A stretch of DNA of 64,000 nt from Acorus gramineus (lineage: Eukaryota > Streptophyta > Magnoliopsida > Acorales > Acoraceae), in assembly GCA_030737835.1 (NCBI GenBank), contig JAUJYN010000064.1, positions 1 to 64,000 on the forward strand, in the 5' to 3' direction. The position numbers and the translations under genes were made by a program. Within the stretch, counting starts at the first letter, position 1; the number at the start of each line of letters is the position of its first letter. This document shows, piece after piece, positions 33,890 through 45,033 of this stretch. The notes under the pieces were generated by a model. The model was not told where the DNA came from. It saw only the letters and a list, made by a program, of their open reading frames with translations, and searched no databases.

Positions 33890-36560
33890 TCATCTGTGTC
33901 GATCATGTCTTTGCTTTGACCGCCTTTGTACAGTTTGTGCATCGGGGAGTGGCGTGCCATCCTTCAAGTGATGAATAACATCACGGATCGTGGATTGAGC
34001 GGCAGAGATAGTTGTCCTCTTATCCAGCAGCAACTCAAGATATTGGACGGCATTTGCATTACGCTACCAATGAACAAGTTCCATATAAAAAAAGAGAAAT
34101 AATTCGTATAATCAAATTACACCAAAAATAAAGGATAATTCAACAGTATACCGTATCAACATCGGATGTAGAGGCCATTTGCGCCAATTTCCTGTTATGC
34201 GGGTTTTGTACGAATCTATGACTCATTCTTTCAAACCATTTGATGTAATCTGGAACTGCATCCCATGATTGATAAACCCTGTCTCCCCTTGAAGCCACAC
34301 TTAAGACGGAATCATGCCATTGCTCCAATTGTTCCACACTACCACCATATTCTGCTTTATAGCCGGTAGAGGAGCGATTCCTTTTTGCTACTCTCTGTGG
34401 TCTAATTGGTGATCTCGGGACTGTCTGAATGTGCCCAAACTGTCGGAGTACCCTGTCAGGCATGTACGGCTCAAAAATAGAATTTATACAAAGACATCCT
34501 TTGAAGAAGGTAAACTCGCTGAGTGGTCTGTGGTCTCGGACGGATCGATATGGATCCCAATCAACCTGCGCAATGTATTGTTTCAAGTTAATGTGGATTT
34601 TAGGTAAAAATATAAAAAATAAAACATGAGAAGCTTTGGACAAGGGCTACCTGATCAGGTGCAGCAATGTCGAGGAGCTCACGAATAACTTCAACAGAAT
34701 TTTTTTGCAACCCCGGTATGTTACGACTACGAATCCACCGATCAGACCGAGGAGTTTGATCGTCGTATGTAGAGTCGGGTGCTGGGCTCAAAAAGAGGAG
34801 GTGCTCATATACCCAAACCTACGCAAAGGGTTTTTGATAAAGGATTTCAAACAAAAAACATGCCACATATAATGAGATATATACTTTTATAAAATATGAT
34901 ATGCATATTCCAATGAATTGTATGAACTATTTCATAGAAATCTATAATATTTCTAACGATGTATATATTACAATGAGTGTAGATAGTACATGTATTCGCA
35001 TTATTTAAGATTTGATATGCACACATAGCTTTAAAAAAGGGTTCCCTTATCCACATCTGAACGTTGCCTGTGTAGTTTATGTGGTCCCTGCATTATTGAT
35101 AACATCCACGCTTTTCTTCCTTTCAAATAGAAACCATGACATGTGACACTAATAATTCTTGATAGATATTTGATAGTGAGACTGATATTCTTTTTTTTTT
35201 AACAAATAAAATAAAAAAGTTGGAATAGTCCATCCCCATTTTTCAGAAAGGCATAGAATTTGGACATATATATAGCACAAGGTCTTTAGGCTGCTCAAAT
35301 ATGGTGATAAACCAGGATCCTGTGACATCCTACCAATTTTTTTTTTCTAGGGCACTCTTACAGACCTATAGAGAGAAGTTGAGAGTGAATTTGGTAGAGA
35401 AATTCCCTAGTGTTGATAAAGGATTTAAAACCAAAAGCATATGTCAAACTTTTAAATAAATAGAATCAATACATGAAGTCTACGTACCTCTAATAGTGTA
35501 AGATAACCAGAAATTTGCTTGCAGTTAGCTCGAGATGCAATACCAAGTTGCCGGTAGATATGTGCAAGTGTTGCTGTCCCCCAACCAAAGGAACCGGTAC
35601 GATCTATGTCAACCAAAAGGCTAAGGTATGCTACCGGAATAGTAAACCCAGTCTTATCACTGAATAATGTACAGCCAAGCAAAAATAATAAGTAACCTCT
35701 AACAGCAAAATCTATTTGCACGCCCGACTTCCCAGCAGACTTATAAGCAAGCTTATCTCGTAGCCACACCAACCTAACAGCATTACCATTGTACCTTCGC
35801 AACTCATCCATAATCACTGGAAGTGGCAAATTCAGGCACCCTTTCACTAAATCTGAGGCTTCGTCAATGGTTAAAGAGGTCAAAACATTTATCGCCTTCC
35901 CCATGACTGGAATGCCGACTATTTGGGCCACATCATCTAAGGTTATCGTCATCTCCCCAAATGGTAAATGGAAGGTATTTGTCTCCGGGTGCCATCGCTC
36001 CACCATTGCAGTAATTAAAGGATTATTAAGTGTCTTGAAGCAATACATTGCCAGCGGCCACAACCCACTTTGTTTCACTCGATCTGTAAAGGTTAGAGAT
36101 TCCTTCTCCAAATCCCAGCTATCTAGTGTCTTGGCCGGTTGGCGACATCGCAATGATCGGTCACCCTAAAAAAAAAGTGGAACATATATAGAGTGAATAA
36201 TTTATTTATTTTATAACAGATTAACATAATTAGTAGTTGTTACGTTACACATACCTTGCCATTCCATACACGATATGCGATATGATGCCTGTAGTCCAGG
36301 AGGAGTTCATTGGTCTCAGGCCCACCAAGAAAGGGACCTCTTATGCTATCCTCATCTACATCAGAGTCAACTGGTAAAATATCTTGTCTCTCTTCTTCTT
36401 CGACCTCGTGTCCCTCTTCATCGGACATTACTACTTCATCTTCCACTTCTTCTTCTTGAGCATGTGAGACAATTGATGTTGAAGGTGCGCTTTTAGCCAA
36501 CCTTTCAGATTGACGTCTTCGAAGAGAGGCGGTTTGAGGGATGCGTTGTTTGGGGGCCAT
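33890..36560 (-). CDS. Plant mobile domain (PMD) protein, MAIN/MAIL-like, carried by the MULE
   Basis: Five coding exons join in phase 0 to an uninterrupted 579-residue protein: 36255-36560, 35488-36165, 34651-34818, 34152-34565 and 33890-34063 (stop TGA). Residues 1-102 are basic, then strongly acidic (EEEVEDEVV, EEEERQD). From about residue 103 comes the PMD: FTDRVKQSGLWPLAM, VERWHPETNTFHLPFGEMT and ITLDDVAQIVGIPVMGK. Later exons carry WVYEHLLFLSP, VDWDPYRSVR and YIKWFERMSHRFV, also typical of the family. The family includes Arabidopsis MAIN and MAIL1, nuclear proteins needed for meristem maintenance and transposon silencing, and many copies found on transposons. I chose the start at 36560 because a good 3' splice site (TTATGCAG) ends directly before GATGGCC, implying a 5'-UTR intron. 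The gene starts near the right TIR and runs toward the transposase gene. Its role in the element is unknown. Confidence 0.88.
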
Positions 36561-37515
36561 CCTGCATAAGGTGGATTGAACATTGGCATTCAACTATAGA
36601 GCAAAAGCATTTAAAAAAAAACCAATGATATTCTAGAAGGGTAAACAATGTTCATTATTAAGAAGAATCAAATTTAAGCATTATAAAAGTAATGCCCTAC
36701 ATATGTGACTACATAATCATTCTAATTTCAATCAATTGAATTTTTTTTTTTTTAAGATTAGTGAATTATAAATGGACATGAACCACCACTCAATTCATTA
36801 GTCTTGTCAACACAACAAAATATATAAATTCATCTTCATTATTGAACATAAAACCAATCCAATTCAATTACAATCCCTAAGTTTCTATGAAAAACATAGG
36901 TTCCATCCAAAATCCCCCCTATTTTTATTTATTTTTTATTTATTTTTTTTGAAATAACCAATCTTTGAAATCACATGATGAAGCCTAAACACAGTCCAAT
37001 TCAAATATAAACCCAAGGTTTCTATGAAAAACCCTAGGTTTCTATCCAAAACTCACACAATCCAATTTAAACATAAACCCTAGGTGCCCAATGAAAAACC
37101 CTAGTTTCTTTTTTTGGAATAACCAATCTTTCAATCCACATTTTAGTTTTCCTAAACCCTAAAAACAAGATTTGAGCAATAATATTAATATTCAAATGAT
37201 TCAAGAAGAAGTAGGAATGATGGATTACCTACAATGTGATTTGCAGGGATGATTTTTGTTTCCTCCTGATGAATCTCCGGCGGTGTACGAGGATGAAAGA
37301 GGGATCCGATTGAGCAGCGGTGACTTTGTAGATCGGCTAAGGAGGAGGAGGAGAGGGAAAGGACGAGAGGGAGAGCAGAGAGAAGAAGACGGAGAGGAGA
37401 GAGGTAGTCGGTTTTAGATAAATAAGGGAGGTGGGGGTGGGATTAGATATTTAAATGAATGTTATAAATAGTGTGGTGGGATTATGTATAATAAAATGAG
37501 TAGGTTGTGGGAACA
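36561..37515 (-). promoter_or_regulatory. 5' untranslated region, intron and promoter area of the PMD gene
   Basis: A probable UTR intron runs from a donor near 37227-37233 (TTGTAG/GTAATC on the minus strand) to the acceptor at 36562. Upstream of it, 37240-37430 is purine-rich on the plus strand (GAGGAGGAGG) and includes a TAAATAAGGG motif near 37415. The transcript probably starts between here and the right TIR. Confidence 0.5.
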
Positions 37516-37562
37516 GGTGGTTGGGGGGGAGAGCAAAATGGCTGGTGGGGTTAGACGCACCC
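37516..37562 (-). repeat. MULE right terminal inverted repeat
   Basis: This is the inverted partner of 28605-28651. It ends GGTTAGACGCACCC at 37562, directly followed by ATTGTTTTT, the second copy of the target duplication. Confidence 0.92.
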
Positions 37563-37571
37563 ATTGTTTTT

Positions 37572-40061
37572 TACCATCTCCTTAGTTCTCATCGAAAATG
37601 TAATTGTTTTTATGGTACATTTGTCCCTACATTTGTCCTTACATAGCCCGTTCTGCGGTCCGATTAGTTATGATAATACGGTATATATCGCATTATTAAA
37701 AAGTGTATGATCCTATTATAATATATATAATTAAATTTTTTTTTAATTTTTAACGAAACTATATAATTACAGAAGGAACACTTATAAAAATTAAGTCATT
37801 GAAATACTTTATTCAATGGTTAATTCGTGGACATCCTAAATAATATTTTTCTTCCACGTAGTATATCATAATGAAATTTCTAAAATAATGAATCATTGTT
37901 GGATTAGAGATCCCCAACTGGCCTTTAGTATGATATGTATATTCTTGAGCCAGAGCCAATTCCATTCTCACTCTATTTATCAATATTGAGATTTGCACAT
38001 GAGCGCAAATTTGGCTATTTTAATGACTGATGATTAGGCTAATTGGCCAACTCTTCCAGTAATTCCAAATTTATATATTTAGCACCATTGGCTCGGGGTA
38101 GGTGATTGTATACACATATATAATATAATATAATATTTAAAACATTGATATTAGAAAAAATTAATTGCATTTTCCTTGCAATTTACTATTTTATATTAAA
38201 ATTTGTTTACAGAAATTATTTAAAAAAAAACAGGCTTAATTATGTTGACATGATAAACTCTAATTGTGGCTAAAGTCAATGTACTCCCGTTACACTATTG
38301 CACACATCCAGCCTTACATGCAGTCAAAAATCTTAGTCACATGAGATGTTTAATGCTTTCATCCATGAACAGGAAAAGAAAACTTTTCTTTATTATTTTG
38401 GATGGTATAGGAAAATGTAAGACTCAATCTTTTTTACAGTATAAAATGCAGACCAAACATCATCTAATAAGGCAAATGTTTTAATAGAAATTATATATTG
38501 TTTCATTTCAAATTGAATGAACTAATTTTTACTAAGTGTAAGAAAAAATTCAACAAAGTTTATATATTGTTTATTCATATATATGCTTCACTCGATTTCT
38601 AACAAGGCATATAGGACTGCATTTTAGATGGTAAAAAAGAGTGAGTGTAACAGCGCCCAATGATATATCTATAATGTTTCATAATTTTAATTATAAAAAT
38701 GACTTCTTGTTTGTTAATTATAATATATTACACATTATGTATTTAAAAATATATATTTTAAAATCATTTTTTTTGTTTATTATAATCTATTTATATCATG
38801 TATTTGAACATAAATATTCTATTATCTATTACATATGAATTTAAATTTAAAAATCATTTTTCTTATAACTTATCAATAACATATATTTGAATTTAAAATT
38901 TTGTTAAAAAATTTTGGGAATGTAAAACTGGGTCACTTTTTTTTATAAATAATATATATACACAATCTGCACCTCAACGAAAAAATAAAGCTGTTATGGA
39001 AATGAGGATTACTTATAAGTTTAACAACGCCAAAAAAAAGGGTGCAGCTATTTGCACAACCACACCCTGCATTATCCTTTATTAAACGTTCTTTAATTTG
39101 CTGGCCCACTCATCTTAAAATAATTAAATATTATTTTTCACCACGTCGCGAGAAAAAAGATGAGGAAAAATATGATTTCTTACATTATATTGTTGTCACT
39201 GAGTTTATTTAGGCATGACATCTTCTTCACCGGCCAAATAATGAGGTATAAAATTTATCCATGATTTGTGTTGTTAAAGGTTTGTATAAAGATTGCATTT
39301 GTTCATATTTTCTTAATTAGGATTTCTCTAGGGTACGTTCTGAGGGATTGAATGACATACATGAACAATAAATTTCATATTATTTTTATATGTACATTTG
39401 ATTTTTTTGATAGAAATAATGTGATTTTTTATTTTAATTTAAAATTTTTGTTTGCCTTGTTTGAAAATAAATAAATTTTTATTCTGTGATAATATTTTTT
39501 TATGATGATTTTTATTTAGTTACTGATTTATGTATGTGAGGCTTCTAAATTGATCTATAAAAACATAGCGCGCACATAAATTCAAATAATGTAAAAAAAG
39601 ACAGCCCCAAAAAAAAGAAATTATATATATATATATATGCGGGGACCGGAGACAAATATTGCCACAAACCCCATAAAGGTAAACCAGACTAACTAATCAA
39701 AGTCTCCCCCACAAATCACATAATTCCACGAAAAATCATAATCAAATAAATCCATAAACGATGCTTCCACGATCGTATGATCACTTATAAAAAGTTCAAC
39801 ATCACTCCTTTGGAGTCTTTCATCAAGGAGTACAAGTCTTTCATGTAACGTTGTGAGAAAAAAGAAAGCATAAATAAAATTTTCTTGGGGACATCACTCC
39901 AAGTCTGAAGTCCCATCGGCGGCTACTAACGTTTTGCACCAACTAAGAAGTTTCACTTCACTACCAGGAAGGTCTGTGGAAGGGATGGTACACCATGAAA
40001 ACACACACACACACACACACAATATATATAAACAGAGAAAATATACCTCCTCCAAGGGATC
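37572..40061 (+). other. AT-rich intergenic region upstream of the WRKY gene
   Basis: No coding remnant was recognised in these 2.5 kb. The 37563-38100 part should be the ancestral upstream DNA of NUA before the MULE insertion. Microsatellites lie near the WRKY end: a TA run at 39624-39638 and a CA run at 40000-40020. A TATA-like CTTATAAAAAG at about 39784 is a candidate core promoter for the WRKY gene. Confidence 0.5.
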
Positions 40062-41153
40062 ATGGCTTTGGTCGAGCTCAGTTCACTCATCGGCCACCAC
40101 ATGAGTGGTAACTCAGGTTTCGATCGCTCGCTGTTCGAGTTCGAGGAGTATTTGATGTGCGATGAGGGCTCACCGGATGTCATCGTTGCACCTCAGATGG
40201 TTCAACAACAAATTCAAATGCCAGTTCAAAATCAAGTACCAATTGGTTCCTCTATGGGGTGGAGCAGCAGTACAGAAATTCACAGTAGCAGTAGTAACAT
40301 GTGAGAAATTTTTTATTTTTAAATGGTTGTGTAGTTTTAAAGTAGTAAATTAGGTTTTGGAGCAATTGTTTTGATTTTTTTTTTTACTGATTTGGTTGAA
40401 GGACACAAGGGAGTAGTGGAATGAAGAAGATGAAGGTTGATGGTGGATCAAAGATAGCTTTTCGTACAAAATCGGAGGTGGAAATCTTGGAAGATGGTTA
40501 TAAATGGAGGAAGTATGGGAAGAAGTCTGTGAAGAACAGCCCAAATCCAAGGTAATGATGCATTTGATCATAAATATCTAGTATTGCTCAACTTAGCATA
40601 TATATGACTTGGCTTTAAAGTTGATCCACTCGATCTACTTGGTTGTGATAGCTAATATAGTGGGAAAACAACAATAGGCACTGATTTTCATTGTTTATCT
40701 ACTAGAAGTTGCCTATTTTTATAAGTGTAACCAAACATGTATCCTATAGCTTATGATCAAAACGAACTAATAGTCTAATACTCATTAAAATTTGCATGTT
40801 TTATTTTAACAAACAACATACCTCCTTTAAAAAAAAAAAAAAAAGGGACTGCACATGAGACTATATATTAAACTTGCATTTACATCAATTCTGATTGAAA
40901 TCATTAGTAAACAATACTTGATCAAAATGGTCTAAGGATGGTTGTGATGTACAGAAACTACTATCGTTGCTCGGCCGAGGGATGCAATGTGAAGAAGCGA
41001 GTGGAGCGAGATCGCGAAGATAACAGCTATGTAATAACGACGTATGATGGCGTTCACAATCACATTAGCCCTGGATTGGTTTACTACGATCCGATCAATG
41101 CGTCGTACTTGAATCCTCCTCATCAGCCGCTCCCGAGCATCCCCGACGAGTGA
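40062..41153 (+). CDS. Group IIc WRKY transcription factor, WRKYGKK variant (WRKY50/51-like)
   Basis: Three exons (40062-40300, 40402-40551, 40955-41153) encode about 195 residues. The WRKY domain reads [20 protein letters not shown] then [16 protein letters not shown]. Its C2H2 zinc ligands are C-X4-C and the final HNH in TYDGVHNH. The second intron splits the Arg codon after PNP, the conserved WRKY intron position. The heptapeptide is WRKYGKK instead of WRKYGQK, which marks the WRKY50/51/59 clade of group IIc; members act in the nucleus and modulate salicylate and jasmonate defence signalling. The small size and single C-terminal domain also fit. The frame is intact, and the start is the first in-frame Met of exon 1. 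Confidence 0.93.
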
Positions 41154-41539
41154 GGGTGCCCTGAAAATAGCTTCTTATATATGCATGTAATGATATTGAA
41201 ATCTGTATGTGAAAATGGATATGTTATCAAGGTTTTTGAAAGTTTTTAAAGGATGTAGATTCTGATTAACATGATGTTCTCGTTTAAGGGGATGAGCCTA
41301 GTAACTACTTTTAGTTTCAATTGTTGATATATATTTTTTTTTTTGCTTGGTGAATTGTTTATATTTGCAATTACAGCTTCAAATTATTATTTATCAAGAA
41401 ATTATTTGACCTACACACGATTACAGTTCCATTAGAGTATATATTTTGTTTTTTTATCAAAGCATATACTTCATTCAATGAAGTATATTTTTTCCTTAAA
41501 AAATAAAACATGTGTAAACTTGAACTGAGTTTGAAATAT
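41154..41539 (+). other. WRKY 3' flank
   Basis: This is an AT-rich stretch after the WRKY stop codon, containing the presumed 3' UTR. No other feature was recognised before the gypsy element begins. Confidence 0.5.
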
Positions 41540-42042
41540 AACGTAGCGAAAAATAGATAAAAAAATCCAACAAATGTTGAAATCTCATGAGTTCCTTAAA
41601 TCCATAAGAAAGAAAACCTCAAAAGGGAGAAAACTCAAAATATTATTGATAAAAAATAATTCCTTAGGTTACAAGTCTCATATTTATACTAATAATAGAA
41701 AATTAAAAAATTATTAAAAATAGTAAAATTCAAAACTAATTTTTCTGGTTCCATGAGATCCTAAATGATCATAGGAATCAATAGAAATTAATTTCGATCA
41801 ATTATGATAGAGATATTACAAATCTAAAACTTACTAAAAATAGTAAAAAGGCTAATTTGAAGGCCTAAATACATTTATTTTCAAAAACTACGAATTGTTA
41901 GTTGTGTAAAAACTAATCCAGAAGATCTATTCGATATTTTTCTCCATGTAAAATCTCGTGCGATTCTGAGATCATAACCCTTAATTTATAATTTATTTGG
42001 TGGACAGACCTCTTCTAGTGATCCCATCTGCATAATATGTCC
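41540..42042 (-). repeat. 3' LTR of the gypsy element
   Basis: This is the left copy of the LTR pair, aligned to 43514-44031 with many substitutions and small indels, which implies an old insertion. Its outer end is AACGTAGCG. Confidence 0.8.
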
Positions 42043-43513
42043 TGCATCAAACTCCTCTTTTTCAAATGCACTCGTCCTCGAGTTGTTGTGCTCCTCAATT
42101 GATATTTTCTTGTATTTTACCTTTGACAAATAGACATAGTCTTGACTTCAAATTTCTTCTCAATTAAATCGATCAGGTAGAAAGTTGGATATACATATAT
42201 TTGTAGCCCAAGCTTCTTGTTAGTCACAATGTTCTCACCATTAACATTGTTAATGATGGCATTAGAAATGCTCTTGTTAATGGTGCATAGAGTCTACAAC
42301 ACAAATTTCTGCAAGGGCTTTTTTATCTTTGGAGTCATCACTAAGAAAAATAACTCCTATTGTTCTCCTCCGATAACCTCTTCAAAATCAACAGAGAAAA
42401 CAACATCCTCCGTTTCTTTGCTTGTTTTGTCTTCATCAATATCTGGTTCAATGACAAAGCTGACCCGTTCTCCTTCTTCTTCTATGAACTCGACGCCATC
42501 ATATACATCACCAACTTTTGGTTCAAACAGAACTTCGCTCTCTTTATGATTTTGATTTGAGCAAAATTCTGGTTTATTGCAATCTTCACACTTCTCTAAT
42601 GATGGTAGATCATAAGAGTAGGCCCTCAAATCATCCCCATCTTTTATAGGACTTGCTCTTGTCTCCTCTTACGCATTTGGCATCTCCAATCGTGATTCCC
42701 CTTTACAATCTGATGACAATTTTGATATAATTGGGGCAAATATCGTTCATAATCTCATGACAGAAATTGATCCATGAGGAGCTCTTTCATCCTCCTCCAT
42801 GTTCGCTTTTGTCTCCTCTTCGCATTTAGCATCTCCAATTGTGATTCCCCTATCCAGCTTGATGACAATTTTGATATAATTGGGGCAAATATAATTCATA
42901 ATCTCATTGCAGAAATTGATCCATGTTTGAACATGTGCTCTTCCTCGCTGTTGTCGAAATCTCTAAAGATGGTTCCACCAAACTGTAGCACCATCTTTTT
43001 ATCTAAACACTACCAATCTGACCATCTTTTCCTCTAGGATCTCCATCATCTCAAAGAATCCCTTGACCTCTGAGATTCAGTCAAAGAAATCCTTGATTTG
43101 CATGTTTCCATTGAAATATGGAATCTCTTCATTCATTCGATAATCATAGGATTCCGTTTGCCGCCTCCTCCGCTAATATCCGTGAAGTCCATCACTTTCA
43201 TCATCCGAATCTTCCTCATTATCATATTGATAATGAAGAGGACGTTGAATCACATTCGGAGCAACAGGTCGGCCTTGGGCAAATCCCTCAGCGCGTCTTC
43301 TATCACCTTCAGGCCTTTTGTTGGTGTCGAGATTCAGACCAAAAATCATCTCACAGATCTCTAGTAATTGCTCGCACTATTCGCGTGATTGTTGTCGTTG
43401 TTCTTCAAACACTTTCCACAGGTCCTCTAACCCATGACTACCGACAATAGGCTGGTTATCTCCAGTTTGTTATTTGTCATTGAAGCCAGGCAAATCCTCA
43501 CATTGATACCACC

Positions 43514-44031
43514 AACGTAGCGAAAAACAGATAAAAAGATTCAACAAGCGTTGAGGTCTCATAAGCTCATTGAATCCAAAAAGAATCCTTAAATCCATAA
43601 GGAAAAAAACCCCAAAAAGGAGAAAACTTGAAATATTATTGATAAAAACTAATTCCTTAGGTTACAAGTCTCCTATTTATACTAATAACAGAAAATTAAA
43701 AATGACTAAAAATAATAAAATTTGAAAACAAATTTTGCTGATTCTATGAGATCTTAAATGATCATAGGAATCAATAGAAATCAATTCCGATCTGCTATGA
43801 TTAAGATATTACAAATATAAAACTTATTGAAAATAGTAAAATCGCTAATTTCAAAACCTAAATAAATAAATGTTCGAAAACTAAGAATTGTAATTTGTAT
43901 AACAACTAATCCAGAAGTTCTCTTCGATATTTTTCTTCATGTAAAATTTCATGCGGTTCCGAAATCATGATCCTTGATTTGTAATTTATTTGATGGACCT
44001 CTTCAGGTGGTTCCGTCTGTATAATATTTCA
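43514..44031 (-). repeat. 5' LTR of the gypsy element
   Basis: This is the right copy of the LTR pair, bordered on the right by an A run at 44031-44048. The primer-binding-like motif lies just left of it at about 43500-43512. Confidence 0.8.
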
Positions 44032-44788
44032 AAAAAAAAAAAAAAAAACAAACAAACAAACATTTTCCAAAAAGAAAAAAATATGTACCTACCAAAAAAT
44101 CATCAAGTCTCTATTATTGCTGCTAACCATTTGCAAGCACAAATAAAATGAATCACATTATTTCATCTGACCTCCAATTTTGTTACAAGACAAAAACTTT
44201 TAAAATTGATCCTAATCCAAAACATTTCTCTGTTCCACATACTAGACATGGAATTGAATGAAGTAAATTTCCCCCCTTGGCCGGCTGTTAGGCCATTTTA
44301 TATATTTTATTGTCCATCATTTTAATTTATTGGAATTCAGTATATGCCACAGCAGTATATATTTTATTTTATTTTTTTTTTGGGGGCGGGGGGGGGGGGG
44401 GGGGGGGGGGTGTCATGGAAGTTCTTTTCAATTATTTCCTATATGCTATATATATTGATGGAATAATGTTTGGTGTCTCATCTGTTTCGAGATCTAAATT
44501 GAAGAATTGCTAAAGAAGATTAATTTTACAGGTTTAACAAAAAAAAGTTTCAATAAATTAGATGATATATAGAAATTAGCGAAAGAAAATTCATTTCAAT
44601 GAATTTGAGAGCTAGTATTCCTTTTTGGTTTTGTTTAATATAATCTTTTGACTATCAATCAAAATAGGAGAATTTTGGTATACCACAATCCCTACTATCA
44701 ATAATCAAAATAGAAGAATTTTGGTATAACACAATCCCTACTAGCTATCCCATGGTAACGGGAGACAGGCTTCAAACATCGAGTTCTT
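44032..44788 (+). other. Spacer with a long G run
   Basis: AT-rich sequence contains a T9 run and a long G run at about 44372-44410. A short direct repeat (AATCAAAATAG.AGAATTTTGGTAT) occurs near 44658 and 44702. No coding content was recognised. Confidence 0.6.
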
Positions 44789-45033
44789 AGGGTGTGTTTG
44801 ATTGTGCGATTGCAAAATTGATTCTGCGAAAATTTGGGTTTAAAAATTGATTTTGCATGAAACTCACCCCCATGCCCCAAGTCTTTCGAAATAGCAGCTT
44901 TTGAACACTATTTACTTGAAATATGTCTGTAGGAAGCTGCTATAGTAAAACTGTTTGATTGTATATATGCTTGCAGAAACAGCTTTCTACAATCACAAAA
45001 GCTGCACAATCACGTAATCAAATACACACTTAA
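44789..45033. mobile_element. MITE-like element, possibly hAT or PIF/Harbinger
   Basis: The ends are imperfect inverted repeats: GGGTGTGTTTGATTGTGCG on the left and, in reverse complement, AAGTGTGTATTTGATTACG on the right. Length is about 245 bp. TTA next to both ends could be a 3-bp target duplication of the PIF/Harbinger type, but the 1-bp uncertainty of the ends leaves hAT possible. There is no coding capacity. Confidence 0.55.

Larger units (their letters stand above)
28605..37562 (+). mobile_element. Two-gene Mutator-like transposon (MULE) with OTU-transposase and PMD gene
   Basis: The element is delimited by 47-bp terminal inverted repeats with one mismatch (left 28605-28651, right 37516-37562; outer end GGGTGCGTCTAACCCC). 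It is flanked by TTTGTTTTT (28596-28604) and ATTGTTTTT (37563-37571), a 9-bp target-site duplication with one mismatch, which is the MULE hallmark size. Inside are a transposase gene on plus (29503-32402) and a PMD gene on minus (33890-36560). Each starts toward its own TIR and their 3' ends face each other across a tandem-repeat array. This is the same plan as maize MuDR. It sits in the 5' leader or promoter of NUA, in line with the known preference of Mutator elements for gene 5' ends. Confidence 0.88.
41540..44031 (-). mobile_element. Internally deleted Ty3/gypsy LTR retrotransposon
   Basis: Two direct repeats of about 510 bp, 41540-42042 and 43514-44031, align throughout (for example ATTCCTTAGGTTACAAGTCTC in both) and are diverged LTRs. 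Read on the minus strand, the 5' LTR is the right copy and is followed by TGGTATCAATG, a degenerate initiator-Met tRNA primer site. Then comes a gag remnant: MNEEIPYFNGNMQIKDFFD, a stop, and SEVKGFFEMMEI, the typical start of Ty3/gypsy gag, then ATVWWNHL. GATGCAGGACA precedes the left LTR. The protease, reverse transcriptase and integrase are absent; only about 1.47 kb lies between the LTRs. Confidence 0.82.

Noticed and set aside
36558-36593. Alternative PMD start at 36593 (MNANVQST...)
   Set aside because: A strong acceptor ends at 36562 directly before GATGGCC, so the upstream codons are more likely the end of a 5'-UTR intron; the choice is not certain.
42217-43450. Several short plus-strand frames of 66-110 codons
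   Set aside because: They are opposite-strand shadows of the gypsy gag remnant and LTR flanks.
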